From CAZZCP01 sp964653235 (GTDB lineage: Bacteria > Bdellovibrionota > Bdellovibrionia > Bdellovibrionales > UBA840), in contig CAZZCP010000061.1 of assembly GCA_964653235.1 (NCBI GenBank), positions 1 to 17,592 on the forward strand: a DNA stretch of 17,592 nucleotides, in the 5' to 3' direction. The position numbers were made by a program, and so were the translations under genes. Positions 1-7,761 of this stretch are shown here, in pieces. The notes under the pieces are model-generated. The model made no database searches. It saw only the letters and a list, made by a program, of their open reading frames with translations, and was not told the DNA's origin. Position 1 is the first letter of the stretch, and each line of letters opens with the position of its first letter.

Positions 1-1
1 C

Positions 2-58
2 GTTATGGATGACACTCAAGCGACTTGCCAGTTCGAACTTGCAGAAGCCGAACTCTAA
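2..58 (+). CDS. 3' end of an unidentified upstream gene (fragment)
   Basis: An open frame enters from the left edge and stops with TAA at 56-58, a few bases before a strong terminator, which is what the tail of an upstream gene would look like. A second frame stops at 60-62, so the true frame cannot be decided from 18 codons. Position ahead of gspL makes gspK or another secretion gene a reasonable guess, but nothing in the residues confirms it. Confidence 0.25.
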   Translation, partial: VMDDTQATCQFELAEAEL

Positions 59-62
59 GTAA

Positions 63-92
63 ATAGAGCTCTTCTGGGGCTCTGTATTTTTT
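63..92 (+). terminator. Rho-independent terminator upstream of gspL
   Basis: The stem AGAGC (65-69) pairs with GCTCT (79-83), with an extra T-G and A-T pair outside it and a nine-base loop. It is followed by TATTTTTT (85-92). It ends the transcript coming from the left, so gspL probably has its own promoter. Confidence 0.75.
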
Positions 93-132
93 CTAAAGCA
101 CTGGAATCACCTTCGTTTTTACCAATCTAGAC

Positions 133-161
133 TTGTCCCTACAATCCCGCAAAGCTAGACT
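133..161 (+). promoter_or_regulatory. Possible sigma-70 promoter for gspL-gspM-gspN
   Basis: TTGTCC (133-138) and TAGACT (156-161) are 17 bases apart, each matching four of six consensus positions. They lie between the terminator and the gspL ribosome site AAGGAG (175-180). The boxes are weak, so this rests mostly on position. Confidence 0.35.
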
Positions 162-185
162 TATAGAATAGAACAAGGAGTTTCT

Positions 186-1877
186 ATGCGCAGCGTGGGT
201 ATCGACATTGGAAGTTCTAGCATTAAAGTTGCCGAGATCACCTACAGCAACAGAAGCTACTCCCTCAGAGAATACTTTGAAGTTCCCTTTCCCGAAGATC
301 CTGCCGCTGATCTCTACGTGCATACTTTAGAAATCTTACGCCGTATCGCAGCTCATTACGACCCAGACTCCACTCATTTTGTCGTTGCCATCCCTCAAGA
401 ACATATATTGGTTCGCCACCTTTTCTTTCCCTTTCGGCAAAGAAACAAAATTGAAAACAGTATTGATTTTGAACTGGATGAGGACATTCCCTTTTCGGTA
501 GAGAACTCTGTTATTGTGCCCAAGATTATGAGCTATAAAGGCAGTGGTTCAAATGTTCTTGCCTTGGTAACACCTTCACATTTTATCGATAAAATTTTAG
601 AACTCTGCCACGATGCTGGTCTCGACCCAGACATCATTAGTTGTGATGGTGCAGCTCTGCACAATCTTTTTGAAGCCTGGAAAGAGGCTCCTCCCGAAGA
701 GTTTAATATGGAGTCGGATGTAGATGATGATGAAATCGCAGAAGTCGAAGAGGAGTCCAATAAACTTGAACTCAATGACCAGCCAGCTCAACTTCTTTTG
801 CATTTTGGTCATAGCAAAACACTATTTCTTTTGCGTCAGGGATCTAAATTACTGCAACTGCAAAGCCTTTTCTTTGGCGGTAAAGTCATGATCCAAGTCT
901 TAATAGATAAATACTCACTCAGCTACCCCGAGGCTGTAAAGGTTTTGAAAGAAAAATCCTTTATCTTAACCAGCCATAAAGGGGCAAACCAAGATCAAAT
1001 CACCTTTTCTAATACCATTGCAGCTGCATTTGATGAATTTGCATCTCAAGTAAAAAGGCTGTTGATGGGTATTGAGGCCGACTATCCTTTTTCAATCAAT
1101 GAGATTCAAATTAGTGGTGGCTTAAGCAATATTCAAAATCTGAATGCTTATCTGACTCAATGTTTTTCCATTCCTTGCAACAACCTCCAGCATTTTGCTC
1201 GTCACCCTCATGTGAAATTCTCAACCGATACTAAAACAGAAGTGATTTCAGCTGTTGCCATTGGTTTGGCTCTTGAAACGCTTCGCCCACCCAAAAACCC
1301 AGCTGTTAATTTTCGCAGCAAAGAATATGGCAAACAATCGCAATTTTGGGAGAAACTGCAAGAGAAGTGGGGCTATGCGATGAAAATGGGAGCTACTCTA
1401 CTACTTCTCTTTTTTATTTTTAGTTTTACAAAAAGCAGTATTAGCTCGGGTCTTGAGGATGCAGCAAGAACAAAGCTCAAAGCCCAAGCAAAAAAAATGG
1501 GCTTAAGAGGACGTGCCGCTACAACAAGTAAACTCAAAAAATACGTAAGAGACAAAAGAAAAGAAGTAAAAACCAGAGTACAACTCTCGAAACTCAATGA
1601 TTTAAATTCGGCTATGGATATTTTGGCTGAACTCACCCAAGCCCTACCTGGAAAACAACAAATTACACTCGATATTCGCAAATTTAAAATTAATGAAAAT
1701 GTGCTCGAACTCGAAGGTACTGTAAAGAGTTCTCAACAGCTTCAAATTTTACAAACCGCTTTACAGAATTATTCTAGTAACAAGAATGTTGAAAGCACAG
1801 GTAGCAAAAGAAGTCTTCCTGGCAGCATCCCTTTTGCATATCGTTTGCAGGTAAGCCGCGGTATTGGAGGCCAATAA
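186..1877 (+). CDS. gspL: Type II secretion system protein GspL (PilM-like actin fold plus periplasmic domain)
   Basis: Inner-membrane platform protein of the type II secretion system. GspL proteins link the cytoplasmic ATPase GspE to GspM. The N-terminus reads GIDIGSSSIKVAEI (residues 5-18), the first phosphate loop of the PilM/GspL actin-like fold, which covers roughly 1-370. A single membrane segment lies at about 399-416, followed by a basic coiled stretch and a C-terminal ferredoxin-like domain (about 470-563) resembling GspL-C/PilN. An acidic insert (about 172-192, rich in D and E) sits inside the actin-like part and lengthens it. The ATG has AAGGAG five bases upstream. It directly abuts gspM, and the gene order L-M-N supports the assignment. 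It could be named PilM by automatic pipelines, but the fused C-terminal domain and gspM/gspN neighbours favour GspL. Confidence 0.85.
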   Translation: MRSVGIDIGSSSIKVAEITYSNRSYSLREYFEVPFPEDPAADLYVHTLEILRRIAAHYDPDSTHFVVAIPQEHILVRHLFFPFRQRNKIENSIDFELDEDIPFSVENSVIVPKIMSYKGSGSNVLALVTPSHFIDKILELCHDAGLDPDIISCDGAALHNLFEAWKEAPPEEFNMESDVDDDEIAEVEEESNKLELNDQPAQLLLHFGHSKTLFLLRQGSKLLQLQSLFFGGKVMIQVLIDKYSLSYPEAVKVLKEKSFILTSHKGANQDQITFSNTIAAAFDEFASQVKRLLMGIEADYPFSINEIQISGGLSNIQNLNAYLTQCFSIPCNNLQHFARHPHVKFSTDTKTEVISAVAIGLALETLRPPKNPAVNFRSKEYGKQSQFWEKLQEKWGYAMKMGATLLLLFFIFSFTKSSISSGLEDAARTKLKAQAKKMGLRGRAATTSKLKKYVRDKRKEVKTRVQLSKLNDLNSAMDILAELTQALPGKQQITLDIRKFKINENVLELEGTVKSSQQLQILQTALQNYSSNKNVESTGSKRSLPGSIPFAYRLQVSRGIGGQ

Positions 1878-2567
1878 GTGAATCAAAAACTCGAAGACCT
1901 CAAAGAACAAGCCCTTGAACAAGGCCGTGCCTATTGGGAAAAAATTCAAGAGAGCAATATCTATATTCAACTCAAAGAAAAGTACGATGAGCTGCCTTCA
2001 AAGTATCAGAAGTATATTAAATATGGGGCTGCTTTTTTTATTGTATATTTTGTATTGAGTTTTCCCTTAGGATGGCTAGGTGAATCCTCCAATTCGATCA
2101 ATGAGTATCAAAAAAAGCGAAAGCTACTTTCAAATATACTGAGTGTTCAGAGTGAACTTCAAAGCGCCCCCCAAGCCCCACCTTCGGTTGATGCATCCTC
2201 TCTAGAAAGCAAAGTAAAATCAGCCTTAGAGAATATGAATATCAATGAAGAGCAAATCAAAGAAACCTCAGCCACTCCTCCCAGAGCAGTCACTGACTCC
2301 AATATTCTTCCTAGTGGTATTCGCGAAAGTAGCCTACAGGTACGAATTGAAAAGCTTAACCTTACTCAGGTGGTCAGTGTTGGTAGGAGATTGCAAAACC
2401 TAAGTCCTGGAGCAAAACTGATTGATATGGAAGTTCTTGCTAATAAAGAAGATGATCACTACTTTGACCTTCGCTTGCGACTCGCTAGTTTTTCTCTTGT
2501 GGAAAGTGAAGAAGATGATGACTCTGGTGATAAGAAAAAACCTAGAAGAAGCCGGGACAAAGGATGA
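1878..2567 (+). CDS. gspM: Type II secretion system protein GspM
   Basis: Predicted inner-membrane partner of GspL. The start is GTG immediately after the gspL stop, with GGAGG at 1866-1870, so the two are probably translationally coupled. The 229-residue protein has an N-terminal amphipathic, charged stretch, one membrane span at about 48-67, a periplasmic low-complexity linker (proline and serine rich, about 95-110), and a C-terminal domain of about 145-210 with the alternating pattern of the GspM ferredoxin-like fold. The tail is very charged (EEDDDSGDKKK). The cytoplasmic segment is longer than in the enterobacterial protein. Sequence similarity in this family is low, so the call leans on topology and position between gspL and gspN. 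Confidence 0.78.
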   Translation: MNQKLEDLKEQALEQGRAYWEKIQESNIYIQLKEKYDELPSKYQKYIKYGAAFFIVYFVLSFPLGWLGESSNSINEYQKKRKLLSNILSVQSELQSAPQAPPSVDASSLESKVKSALENMNINEEQIKETSATPPRAVTDSNILPSGIRESSLQVRIEKLNLTQVVSVGRRLQNLSPGAKLIDMEVLANKEDDHYFDLRLRLASFSLVESEEDDDSGDKKKPRRSRDKG

Positions 2568-3514
2568 AAAAAAAGATTCGCTATTTATTAAAGCTCTTTT
2601 TTATCACAACACTGCCCTCTTTTTTACTCTTTACAGTTCTGTTTTTTCCCTATAATGATTCCGCGGGTTGGATCACTAAAATGATTGCTAAAGCAACAAA
2701 CAATCAAGTCTTTCTAGATTTTAAAGAGGTTGGAGTATCACTATTGCCAAGTCCTGCACTCAATCTAGAAACAGTGACCATTCAAGCTGCCAATGCACCT
2801 ACATTAAAAGCAAAAGAATTGAGTGTTGCTCCCAGTATATTGGGACTTATCACCTTTAAACCAGGAGTGAGTCTCTATGCGCGAGGATTTTTTGAAGGCA
2901 ATGTAAGTTTGAGTACCCGAGGAGGCTCTTCTACCGAAAAGGGAGCTCCCACCCAGGTTATTAATATTGATGCTGAAAAAGTGGCTTTGTCTGAAATTTT
3001 AAAACTGCTCAAGTTGCCGATCGATCTAAAAGGCAAATTGAATCTTGAGGCTTCTTCCACTGTCGACACTACGTTTGTCGAGCAGCCTGAGGCTGAAATT
3101 GAAGCCGATGCCAAGAAAATTCAAATCATTAGCGGCTCTGTTCCCACTCCCATTGGAGCCGTGAACCTGCCGCAAGTAAGCTGGTCTTCTTTCAACTTAA
3201 AAGCCAATCTTGCAGATAAAAAATTTCAGCTCGAAAAAGCCACACTAGGTAAACAAGGGGATGAATTGTTTATAGAAGCAGACGGAAGTTTTGGAATTCA
3301 AATCCAGAAACTCGGAACTCGTATCCAACCTATGCCTACATCAATGGATTTAAAATTGACAATGCGTGCAAAAAAGTCTTTTCAAAAGAAATTTGAATAC
3401 ATCGCACTTCTCGAGCCTTATAAAAGCAGAACTGAAGGTGATGTGGATATCTACCGGATGCGCATTTCGTCGAAAAATTTGCGCCGCCCGCCAAAGATTG
3501 AAGCTATCCGATAA
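2564..3514 (+). CDS. gspN: Type II secretion system protein GspN (AsmA-like, delta-proteobacterial/Leptospira type)
   Basis: The ATG overlaps the gspM stop as ATGA, which implies coupled translation. The protein has 316 residues: an N-terminal membrane anchor at about 8-29, then an all-periplasmic region with repeating beta-strand pattern, including an early stretch 'LLPSPALNLETVTI' at about 60-74 that is typical of AsmA/GspN-like lipid- or outer-membrane-associated proteins. GspN of this type is found with gspL and gspM in Geobacter, Leptospira and Bdellovibrio relatives; its exact role in secretion is not established. The C-terminus is basic. No terminator is visible between it and ssb. Confidence 0.72.
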   Translation: MKKKIRYLLKLFFITTLPSFLLFTVLFFPYNDSAGWITKMIAKATNNQVFLDFKEVGVSLLPSPALNLETVTIQAANAPTLKAKELSVAPSILGLITFKPGVSLYARGFFEGNVSLSTRGGSSTEKGAPTQVINIDAEKVALSEILKLLKLPIDLKGKLNLEASSTVDTTFVEQPEAEIEADAKKIQIISGSVPTPIGAVNLPQVSWSSFNLKANLADKKFQLEKATLGKQGDELFIEADGSFGIQIQKLGTRIQPMPTSMDLKLTMRAKKSFQKKFEYIALLEPYKSRTEGDVDIYRMRISSKNLRRPPKIEAIR

Positions 3515-3558
3515 ACATTTATAACTAAGTGAAATCAAAACTCAATTGGGAGAATTCT

Positions 3559-3981
3559 ATGTCAGGAGTCAATAAAGCAATAGTCGTCGGCCGCCTGGGC
3601 TCTGACCCAGAACTTCGGCAAACTTCGGGTGGAAATCAAGTCTGCACTTTGAGTGTGGCCACCAGTGAATCTTGGAACGACAACCAAGGACAGAGACAAG
3701 AACGCACTGAATGGCACCGCGTGGTCGTTTGGGGCAGACAGGCTGAAAACTGTGGTAAATATCTTGCCAAAGGTAGACAGGTTTATGTCGAAGGCCGCTT
3801 GCAAACTCGATCGTGGGAAGACCAAAACGGCCAAAAAAAATATACTACTGAAATTGTGGCCCAAAATGTTCAGTTCTTAGGCGGGGGCAATGCAGAGGCA
3901 TCTAACCAAGCTGGCGGAGGCCAAGAGCGCATTTTTGAACCCGAGCCTTTCTTTGACAGCAATGAGGAAGTTCCTTTCTAA
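3559..3981 (+). CDS. ssb: Single-stranded DNA-binding protein
   Basis: Binds single-stranded DNA during replication, recombination and repair. The start chosen is the ATG at 3559 (MSGVNKAIVVGRLG), preceded by GGGAG six bases upstream. A GTG at 3529 would add ten residues that do not belong to the family. The OB fold covers about 1-110 with the expected pattern GRLGSDPELR, TEWHRVVVWGRQAE and KGRQVYVEGRLQTRSW. The C-terminal tail is short (about 30 residues, glycine and acid rich) and ends EEVPF, the partner-binding acidic tip (usual form DDDIPF). At 140 residues it is shorter than the 178 of E. coli SSB because of the short linker. It follows gspN by 44 bases and may share its transcript. Confidence 0.95.
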   Translation: MSGVNKAIVVGRLGSDPELRQTSGGNQVCTLSVATSESWNDNQGQRQERTEWHRVVVWGRQAENCGKYLAKGRQVYVEGRLQTRSWEDQNGQKKYTTEIVAQNVQFLGGGNAEASNQAGGGQERIFEPEPFFDSNEEVPF

Positions 3982-3984
3982 ACC

Positions 3985-4530
3985 GTGAGCCAATTAAGTT
4001 TTTTACTTCTGGGGGTAATGCCCCTACTTCTATTTGTAATTATTGAGAGTTTTGCCGGCTTAAAAGCCGGCTTAATCGGTGCTATTGTTCTTGCACTATT
4101 CGAAGGCATTGCCAGTTATCTCTTTTTTGGTGAGCTAGATTGGCTAACGCTGATGACTTTATTTTTAGTTTTCGTTATGGCAGCCATGTCGTATTGGTCA
4201 AAAACTGATCTTCATTTCAAGCTACAACCCGTCATTGTTGCCATTTTGATTGGGCTCACTTTCATCATTACCTACTTTATGGGTCAGCCCATCTTTTATG
4301 AATTTGCGATGAAGTACAAAGACGTTCTACCAGCCGAGAACGCGGCACTTTTAGCCAATCCTATTATGCAGCAAAAACTCAAAAACGGAACTCTTACTTT
4401 AGGAATCTCCCAGCTCTTACTTGCCGGAGCCTGTGCCTACACCGCATTTCGAGCATCCAATTGGGTTTGGATCGCTACAAGAGTTTTTGGTTTTTATCTT
4501 TTTAGCTTTATCGCCTTTGTCATTGCATAA
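3985..4530 (+). CDS. YciB/IspZ-like multi-spanning inner membrane protein
   Basis: A 181-residue protein starting at GTG three bases after the ssb stop, so probably read from the same mRNA. No good ribosome site lies close to the start. It has about five membrane spans (roughly 5-40, 55-70, 83-97, 138-152 and 160-180). Length, the N-terminal 'PLLLFVIIE' after a short leader, and a middle motif with aromatic residues and 'FKLQPVIVAILIG' resemble YciB/IspZ (intracellular septation protein A), which acts in cell-envelope synthesis and division. The resemblance is to the pattern rather than to strict motifs, so the family call is tentative and the molecular role is unknown. Confidence 0.5.
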   Translation: MSQLSFLLLGVMPLLLFVIIESFAGLKAGLIGAIVLALFEGIASYLFFGELDWLTLMTLFLVFVMAAMSYWSKTDLHFKLQPVIVAILIGLTFIITYFMGQPIFYEFAMKYKDVLPAENAALLANPIMQQKLKNGTLTLGISQLLLAGACAYTAFRASNWVWIATRVFGFYLFSFIAFVIA

Positions 4531-4534
4531 AGTA

Positions 4535-5422
4535 CTACTTTAAGCTGTTTGAGCTACTCACGCCTAAGCTTTGGTGAACTTCAATGGTTGGTTTTGATTT
4601 ATTGAGAGTGTAAAAATGAATCCCTGCCACTCCATGCTCTAGCAAATCCATTACCTGTTGCGTTGCCCAGTGGATACCAACCTTTGCAACAGCTTCGTCA
4701 TCTTCAGCGCGAGCTAGAGCCTTGAGCAACCGAGCCGGAAAGCGTGCTCCCAAAGCTAGCTCTGCCATCCTATCTAAACCTTTTCTTGAAGTAATTGGCA
4801 TTATCCCAGCAATGATGGGAACCTCAATACCAGCAACCTGACAACGTTCTGTGTAGTCGTAAAAATCGCGGCTATCAAAAAACATCTGTGTACAAATGTA
4901 ATCAGCACCTGCATCGACCTTTTGCTTGAGGTACTCCATCTCTTTCAATCGATTCGGTGTCTGCGGATGCCCTTCAACAAATCCTGCTACACCAATTCCA
5001 ATATCTGAATATTGCTTTTTAAGCTCACCCACCAATTCAGCAGCGAATTCAAATCCATTGGGGTGTTTTACAAAGGCATTTGTCCCCTGTGGGGGATCAC
5101 CTCGAAGGCACATAAAATTTCGAACCCCGGCATCATAGAACTGCTGAACACTGCTTAATACTTCTGCCTTTGATTGATCGACACAAGTAATATGGCAAAC
5201 AATACACAAATCAGTATCTCTTTGCAGCTTTAAGACTAAAGATTCTGTCAAGTCGCGACGAGAACCACCTGCACCATAGGTAACACTTACATAAGCAGGT
5301 TGCAAAGGCAGCAATTCTTGAATGCTGTGAAAAAGACTCTCAGATGCTTTTTCTGTTTTAGGTGGAAAGAACTCAAAACTTATATGTGGCCCATTTTGGG
5401 CTAGAAGATCTTGAATCAACAT
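4535..5422 (-). CDS. metF: 5,10-methylenetetrahydrofolate reductase
   Basis: Reduces 5,10-methylenetetrahydrofolate to 5-methyltetrahydrofolate with FAD and NAD(P)H, supplying the methyl group for methionine synthesis; cytoplasmic TIM barrel. Visible family motifs are SFEFFPPK (about 15-22, with the catalytic Glu17), VSVTYGAGGS (46-54), LRGDPP (106-111, with the Asp that contacts FAD), TQMFFD (178-183) and IAGIMPI (204-210). The length of 295 matches the bacterial family. The stop lies only four bases from the converging stop of the YciB-like gene. It sits 31 bases downstream of lysA on the same strand with no clear ribosome site or promoter of its own, so it is probably cotranscribed with lysA. 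Confidence 0.95.
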   Translation of the reverse strand: MLIQDLLAQNGPHISFEFFPPKTEKASESLFHSIQELLPLQPAYVSVTYGAGGSRRDLTESLVLKLQRDTDLCIVCHITCVDQSKAEVLSSVQQFYDAGVRNFMCLRGDPPQGTNAFVKHPNGFEFAAELVGELKKQYSDIGIGVAGFVEGHPQTPNRLKEMEYLKQKVDAGADYICTQMFFDSRDFYDYTERCQVAGIEVPIIAGIMPITSRKGLDRMAELALGARFPARLLKALARAEDDEAVAKVGIHWATQQVMDLLEHGVAGIHFYTLNKSKPTIEVHQSLGVSSSNSLK

Positions 5423-5453
5423 AATTTGTGAGTCTGCATGAAACTCTATCTGA

Positions 5454-6719
5454 TTACAATGTAAATTCAGGTATCAACTCAAAGAGTTGCTCTTCACGCT
5501 CTTTATGGCGGATCAAGTGATCTTTTGCATTTTTATCTATCAAGACCTCAGCAGTTCGAACACGATTGTTATAGTTGGAGCTCATTGTATAACCATAAGC
5601 ACCGGCATCTTGAATCACTGCAATATCTCCTGCTTGAGGAGACTGAAACTTACGAAAAGCAGGGTGAATGTCAGAATTTTCACAAATCTGACCACAAATT
5701 AAAAAATCTTCTGCTTCACCTTCGCGTTTTCCATTGAGATGAACTTTATGAAAAGCTTTGTACATTGCTGGACGAATTAAGGTAGTCATACCCGCATCGA
5801 GACCAACGTAGTTTTTGTAACTTCTCTTTACATGGGTCACTTCACTTAAAACCACACCTGCATTGGCAATTACAAAACGCCCTGGTTCAACCACAAGATC
5901 AGGATTGCCAATGTTTAATTTCTTTTTGTGGTATTCAAAAATTTCTCCAACGAGTTTAAAAGCATGGTCTAGATCAAGCTCTTCTTCATCTTCGGTGTAG
6001 GGAATTCCAAAGCCTCCACCAATATTAATAAACTCAAGCTCTATACCTAAATCACAAAGATTTTCAGAAATAATCGAAAAGAGTTTTTGTGTGATCTCAG
6101 CAAAATAAAAAGGCTCTAAAATATTAGATCCAGTCATCATATGAATGCCAAATCTTTTTACACCTGCATCAATCGCTTTTTGGTAGGCGTTGCGAGTTTC
6201 TTCATAACTAATACCAAACTTCGCATCTGTACCACCAGTGATAATTTGTTCAAAGCCGCCTTTACCAATACCTGGATTGATTCGAAAAGAAAGTACCTTA
6301 GGAACACCAAATTGCAAAACATCATCAAGACGATTGTAGTCATCAAGATTCAAAACAATTCCCGATTCAACGGCTCGGCGAAGATCTTCTTTGCTCTCAT
6401 AATTACCTGTATAGGTAGATTTATTGAAGTCAAAACCCATACGATGAGCGAGTCGAAGTTCAAGGGGGGAGCTACAATCGGCACCTAAGCTTTCACTTTT
6501 AATGATCTCAAGAAGGTGAGGATTGTTATTTGCCTTAACTGCAAATTGTACGCGGTAACCATCAAAATATTTTGAAGCTGAACCTACTAGTTTTTGACAA
6601 TTCTTTCTCAATTGATTTTCACTGTACACATAAAGAGGAGTACCATATTTCTGCGCCAAATCTTGCACAGAAACGCCATCTACGAATAATTCACCTGTGG
6701 ATTGATTTCTTTCAAGCAT
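5454..6719 (-). CDS. lysA: Diaminopimelate decarboxylase
   Basis: PLP enzyme that decarboxylates meso-diaminopimelate to L-lysine, the last step of lysine synthesis; cytoplasmic. At 421 residues it has the usual length. Visible key sites: the PLP lysine Lys62 in FAVKANNN; HMMTGSN at 193-199; GGGFGIPY at 234-241; EPGR at 278-281 (phosphate and cofactor contacts); the substrate-site cysteine Cys346 in GQICENSD; and DAGAYGYTMSSNYN (371-384), which carries the tyrosine near PLP. The ATG at 6719 has no Shine-Dalgarno site. A promoter-like pair places the predicted transcript start on the A of the ATG, so the mRNA may be leaderless. metF lies downstream. Confidence 0.95.
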   Translation of the reverse strand: MLERNQSTGELFVDGVSVQDLAQKYGTPLYVYSENQLRKNCQKLVGSASKYFDGYRVQFAVKANNNPHLLEIIKSESLGADCSSPLELRLAHRMGFDFNKSTYTGNYESKEDLRRAVESGIVLNLDDYNRLDDVLQFGVPKVLSFRINPGIGKGGFEQIITGGTDAKFGISYEETRNAYQKAIDAGVKRFGIHMMTGSNILEPFYFAEITQKLFSIISENLCDLGIELEFINIGGGFGIPYTEDEEELDLDHAFKLVGEIFEYHKKKLNIGNPDLVVEPGRFVIANAGVVLSEVTHVKRSYKNYVGLDAGMTTLIRPAMYKAFHKVHLNGKREGEAEDFLICGQICENSDIHPAFRKFQSPQAGDIAVIQDAGAYGYTMSSNYNNRVRTAEVLIDKNAKDHLIRHKEREEQLFELIPEFTL

Positions 6720-6725
6720 ATTAAA

Positions 6726-6755
6726 ATTTTAAGCATTTTTACAGATTTCTGCCAA
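6726..6755 (-). promoter_or_regulatory. Promoter of lysA, probably giving a leaderless mRNA
   Basis: On the minus strand TTGGCA (6755-6750, five of six consensus) is followed after 18 bases by TAAAAT (6731-6726, five of six). Exactly six bases separate the -10 box from the ATG at 6719, so the expected transcript start is the A of the start codon. Confidence 0.55.
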
Positions 6756-6823
6756 TCCCTATTTTTGCTAGGCGTAAGTTTTATAAGATTGATTGATAAC
6801 TAAAACACCGGCATTCTGCTTTT

Positions 6824-7513
6824 ATGGAAGAAACAACACTATCTCCTTACGATGAATCGATTGAATGGATTAAAAAAACTTGGACATTCTTTAGTAAAAA
6901 CCCATTCAAAATTTCTCTTCTTACTTATGGATTTCTTTTCGTCATTACTCCGATTCAATTTCTTCCCTTTTTTGGCTCTGCCCTTTCGGCCTTTTTGAGT
7001 GTTTTTTTAATGAGTGGAATTTATATGGTTTTGCGAGATTTGGACAATCAAAAAGAAATTGCACTCGACAGACTCTTTTGGGCTTTTAACCACAGAGACT
7101 TCTTTCGTCGAATGCTGCCCTTAGCATTGATCAACTTAGTTGTTACCAGCCTTGCCAGTGAATTGATTATTCGTGGTGGAGGTGTTCTCACTAGCATTGC
7201 CTTTGTAATGACTTCTGTCTTTGCCATTTTACTTTATCTTATCTTACCATTGATGGTATTTCGTTCGATCTATCTGCGCCCCTCTTGGCGACTTGTGCGA
7301 AAGAAAATTCATGAAAAATGGAAGAGTATTTTGATCTTTGGCTGTATTCTCTTTTTGGGATTTGTAGTCGGGAGTATGCTTATACTCCCTATTTTAATTT
7401 TGATTCCTATTGCCTATTGTGCCCCGATCGTTTTACACGATAATATTTGGGGGAGCATGCCAGAGAAACCGGCAGGCAAGCAATTGAACTTGTTTGAAGA
7501 GGAATCTACTTGA
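6824..7513 (+). CDS. Polytopic membrane protein of unknown function
   Basis: A 229-residue integral membrane protein that I do not recognise. It has a short acidic N-terminus, then paired membrane segments at about 30-50 and 52-70, and further segments at about 95-115, 120-145 and 168-200. The tail is soluble. A KNPF motif just before the first span and the 'MVFRSIYLRPSWRLVRKK' loop recall BPSS1780/DUF975-type membrane proteins, but this is weak. The ATG lacks a Shine-Dalgarno site. TTGATT (6789-6794), 17 bases, then CATTCT (6812-6817) lies six bases from the ATG, though the -10 match is poor. The 3' end overlaps the converging rpmG gene by eight bases. It is divergent from lysA. Confidence 0.6.
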   Translation: MEETTLSPYDESIEWIKKTWTFFSKNPFKISLLTYGFLFVITPIQFLPFFGSALSAFLSVFLMSGIYMVLRDLDNQKEIALDRLFWAFNHRDFFRRMLPLALINLVVTSLASELIIRGGGVLTSIAFVMTSVFAILLYLILPLMVFRSIYLRPSWRLVRKKIHEKWKSILIFGCILFLGFVVGSMLILPILILIPIAYCAPIVLHDNIWGSMPEKPAGKQLNLFEEEST

Positions 7514-7688
7514 TCTCTTTGTGAAGCGTGTGTCTTCTCAAGAATGGATTGTATTTTTTCTTTTCCAATCTCTCAGGGTGAGTCTGCGTATTCTTCTTCG
7601 TCGTGTAACGAGAAGGAGATTTACCCTCTTTTCGAGCTTCAGTGCATTCGAGAGTTATAATTCGAATTTTTCCTTTTTTAGCAGCCAT
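7506..7688 (-). CDS. rpmG: 50S ribosomal protein L33
   Basis: Small protein of the large ribosomal subunit, 60 residues. The start is the ATG at 7688 (MAAKKGKIRIITLECTEA), with GGAG (7698-7695) six bases upstream; a TTG farther upstream is not needed. Family marks are RIITLECTE, SRYTTKKN, HPERLEKKKYNPF and HTLHKE. The layout follows the zinc-ribbon (C+) branch with the longer loop seen in plastid and cyanobacterial L33, but only Cys15 remains. The other three ligand positions hold Ala18, Asn47 and Leu50, so it should not bind zinc. A consensus -35 promoter lies just upstream. The stop overlaps the end of the converging membrane-protein gene. Confidence 0.92.
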   Translation of the reverse strand: MAAKKGKIRIITLECTEARKEGKSPSRYTTKKNTQTHPERLEKKKYNPFLRRHTLHKEIK

Positions 7689-7705
7689 ATTTTTCTCCGA
7701 AACAT

Positions 7706-7734
7706 GTTTTAATGACAATTTCGTAGTTTGTCAA
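7706..7734 (-). promoter_or_regulatory. Promoter of rpmG
   Basis: A perfect TTGACA -35 (7734-7729) and TAAAAC -10 (7711-7706, four of six) are 17 bases apart. The -35 box begins inside the T-run of the upstream minus-strand terminator, so the two signals are fused. Confidence 0.6.
7713..7733. repeat. Inverted repeat inside the rpmG promoter (possible operator)
   Basis: TGACAA (7713-7718) and TTGTCA (7728-7733) form a six-base dyad with a nine-base spacer. It spans the spacer of the rpmG promoter, where a repressor would act. The dyad may also be chance, since one half is simply the -35 consensus. Confidence 0.3.
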
Positions 7735-7761
7735 AAAAAACCCCAGGCAAATTGCCTGGGG
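7733..7761 (-). terminator. Rho-independent terminator (minus strand) of the ncRNA candidate
   Basis: A perfect nine-base-pair GC-rich stem, CCCCAGGCA (7741-7749) with TGCCTGGGG (7753-7761), has a three-base loop. Read on the minus strand it is followed by eight T (7740-7733). No protein gene lies upstream for it to serve, which points to a non-coding transcript. Confidence 0.9.

Noticed and set aside
3529..3558. Upstream GTG start for ssb adding ten residues
   Set aside because: The ATG at 3559 has a good ribosome site and gives the standard SSB N-terminus; the extra residues do not fit the family.
4529..4541. AAAGTACTACTTT as a bidirectional terminator between the YciB-like gene and metF
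   Set aside because: A six-pair AT-rich arm with a one-base loop cannot form a stable hairpin, and no T-run follows.
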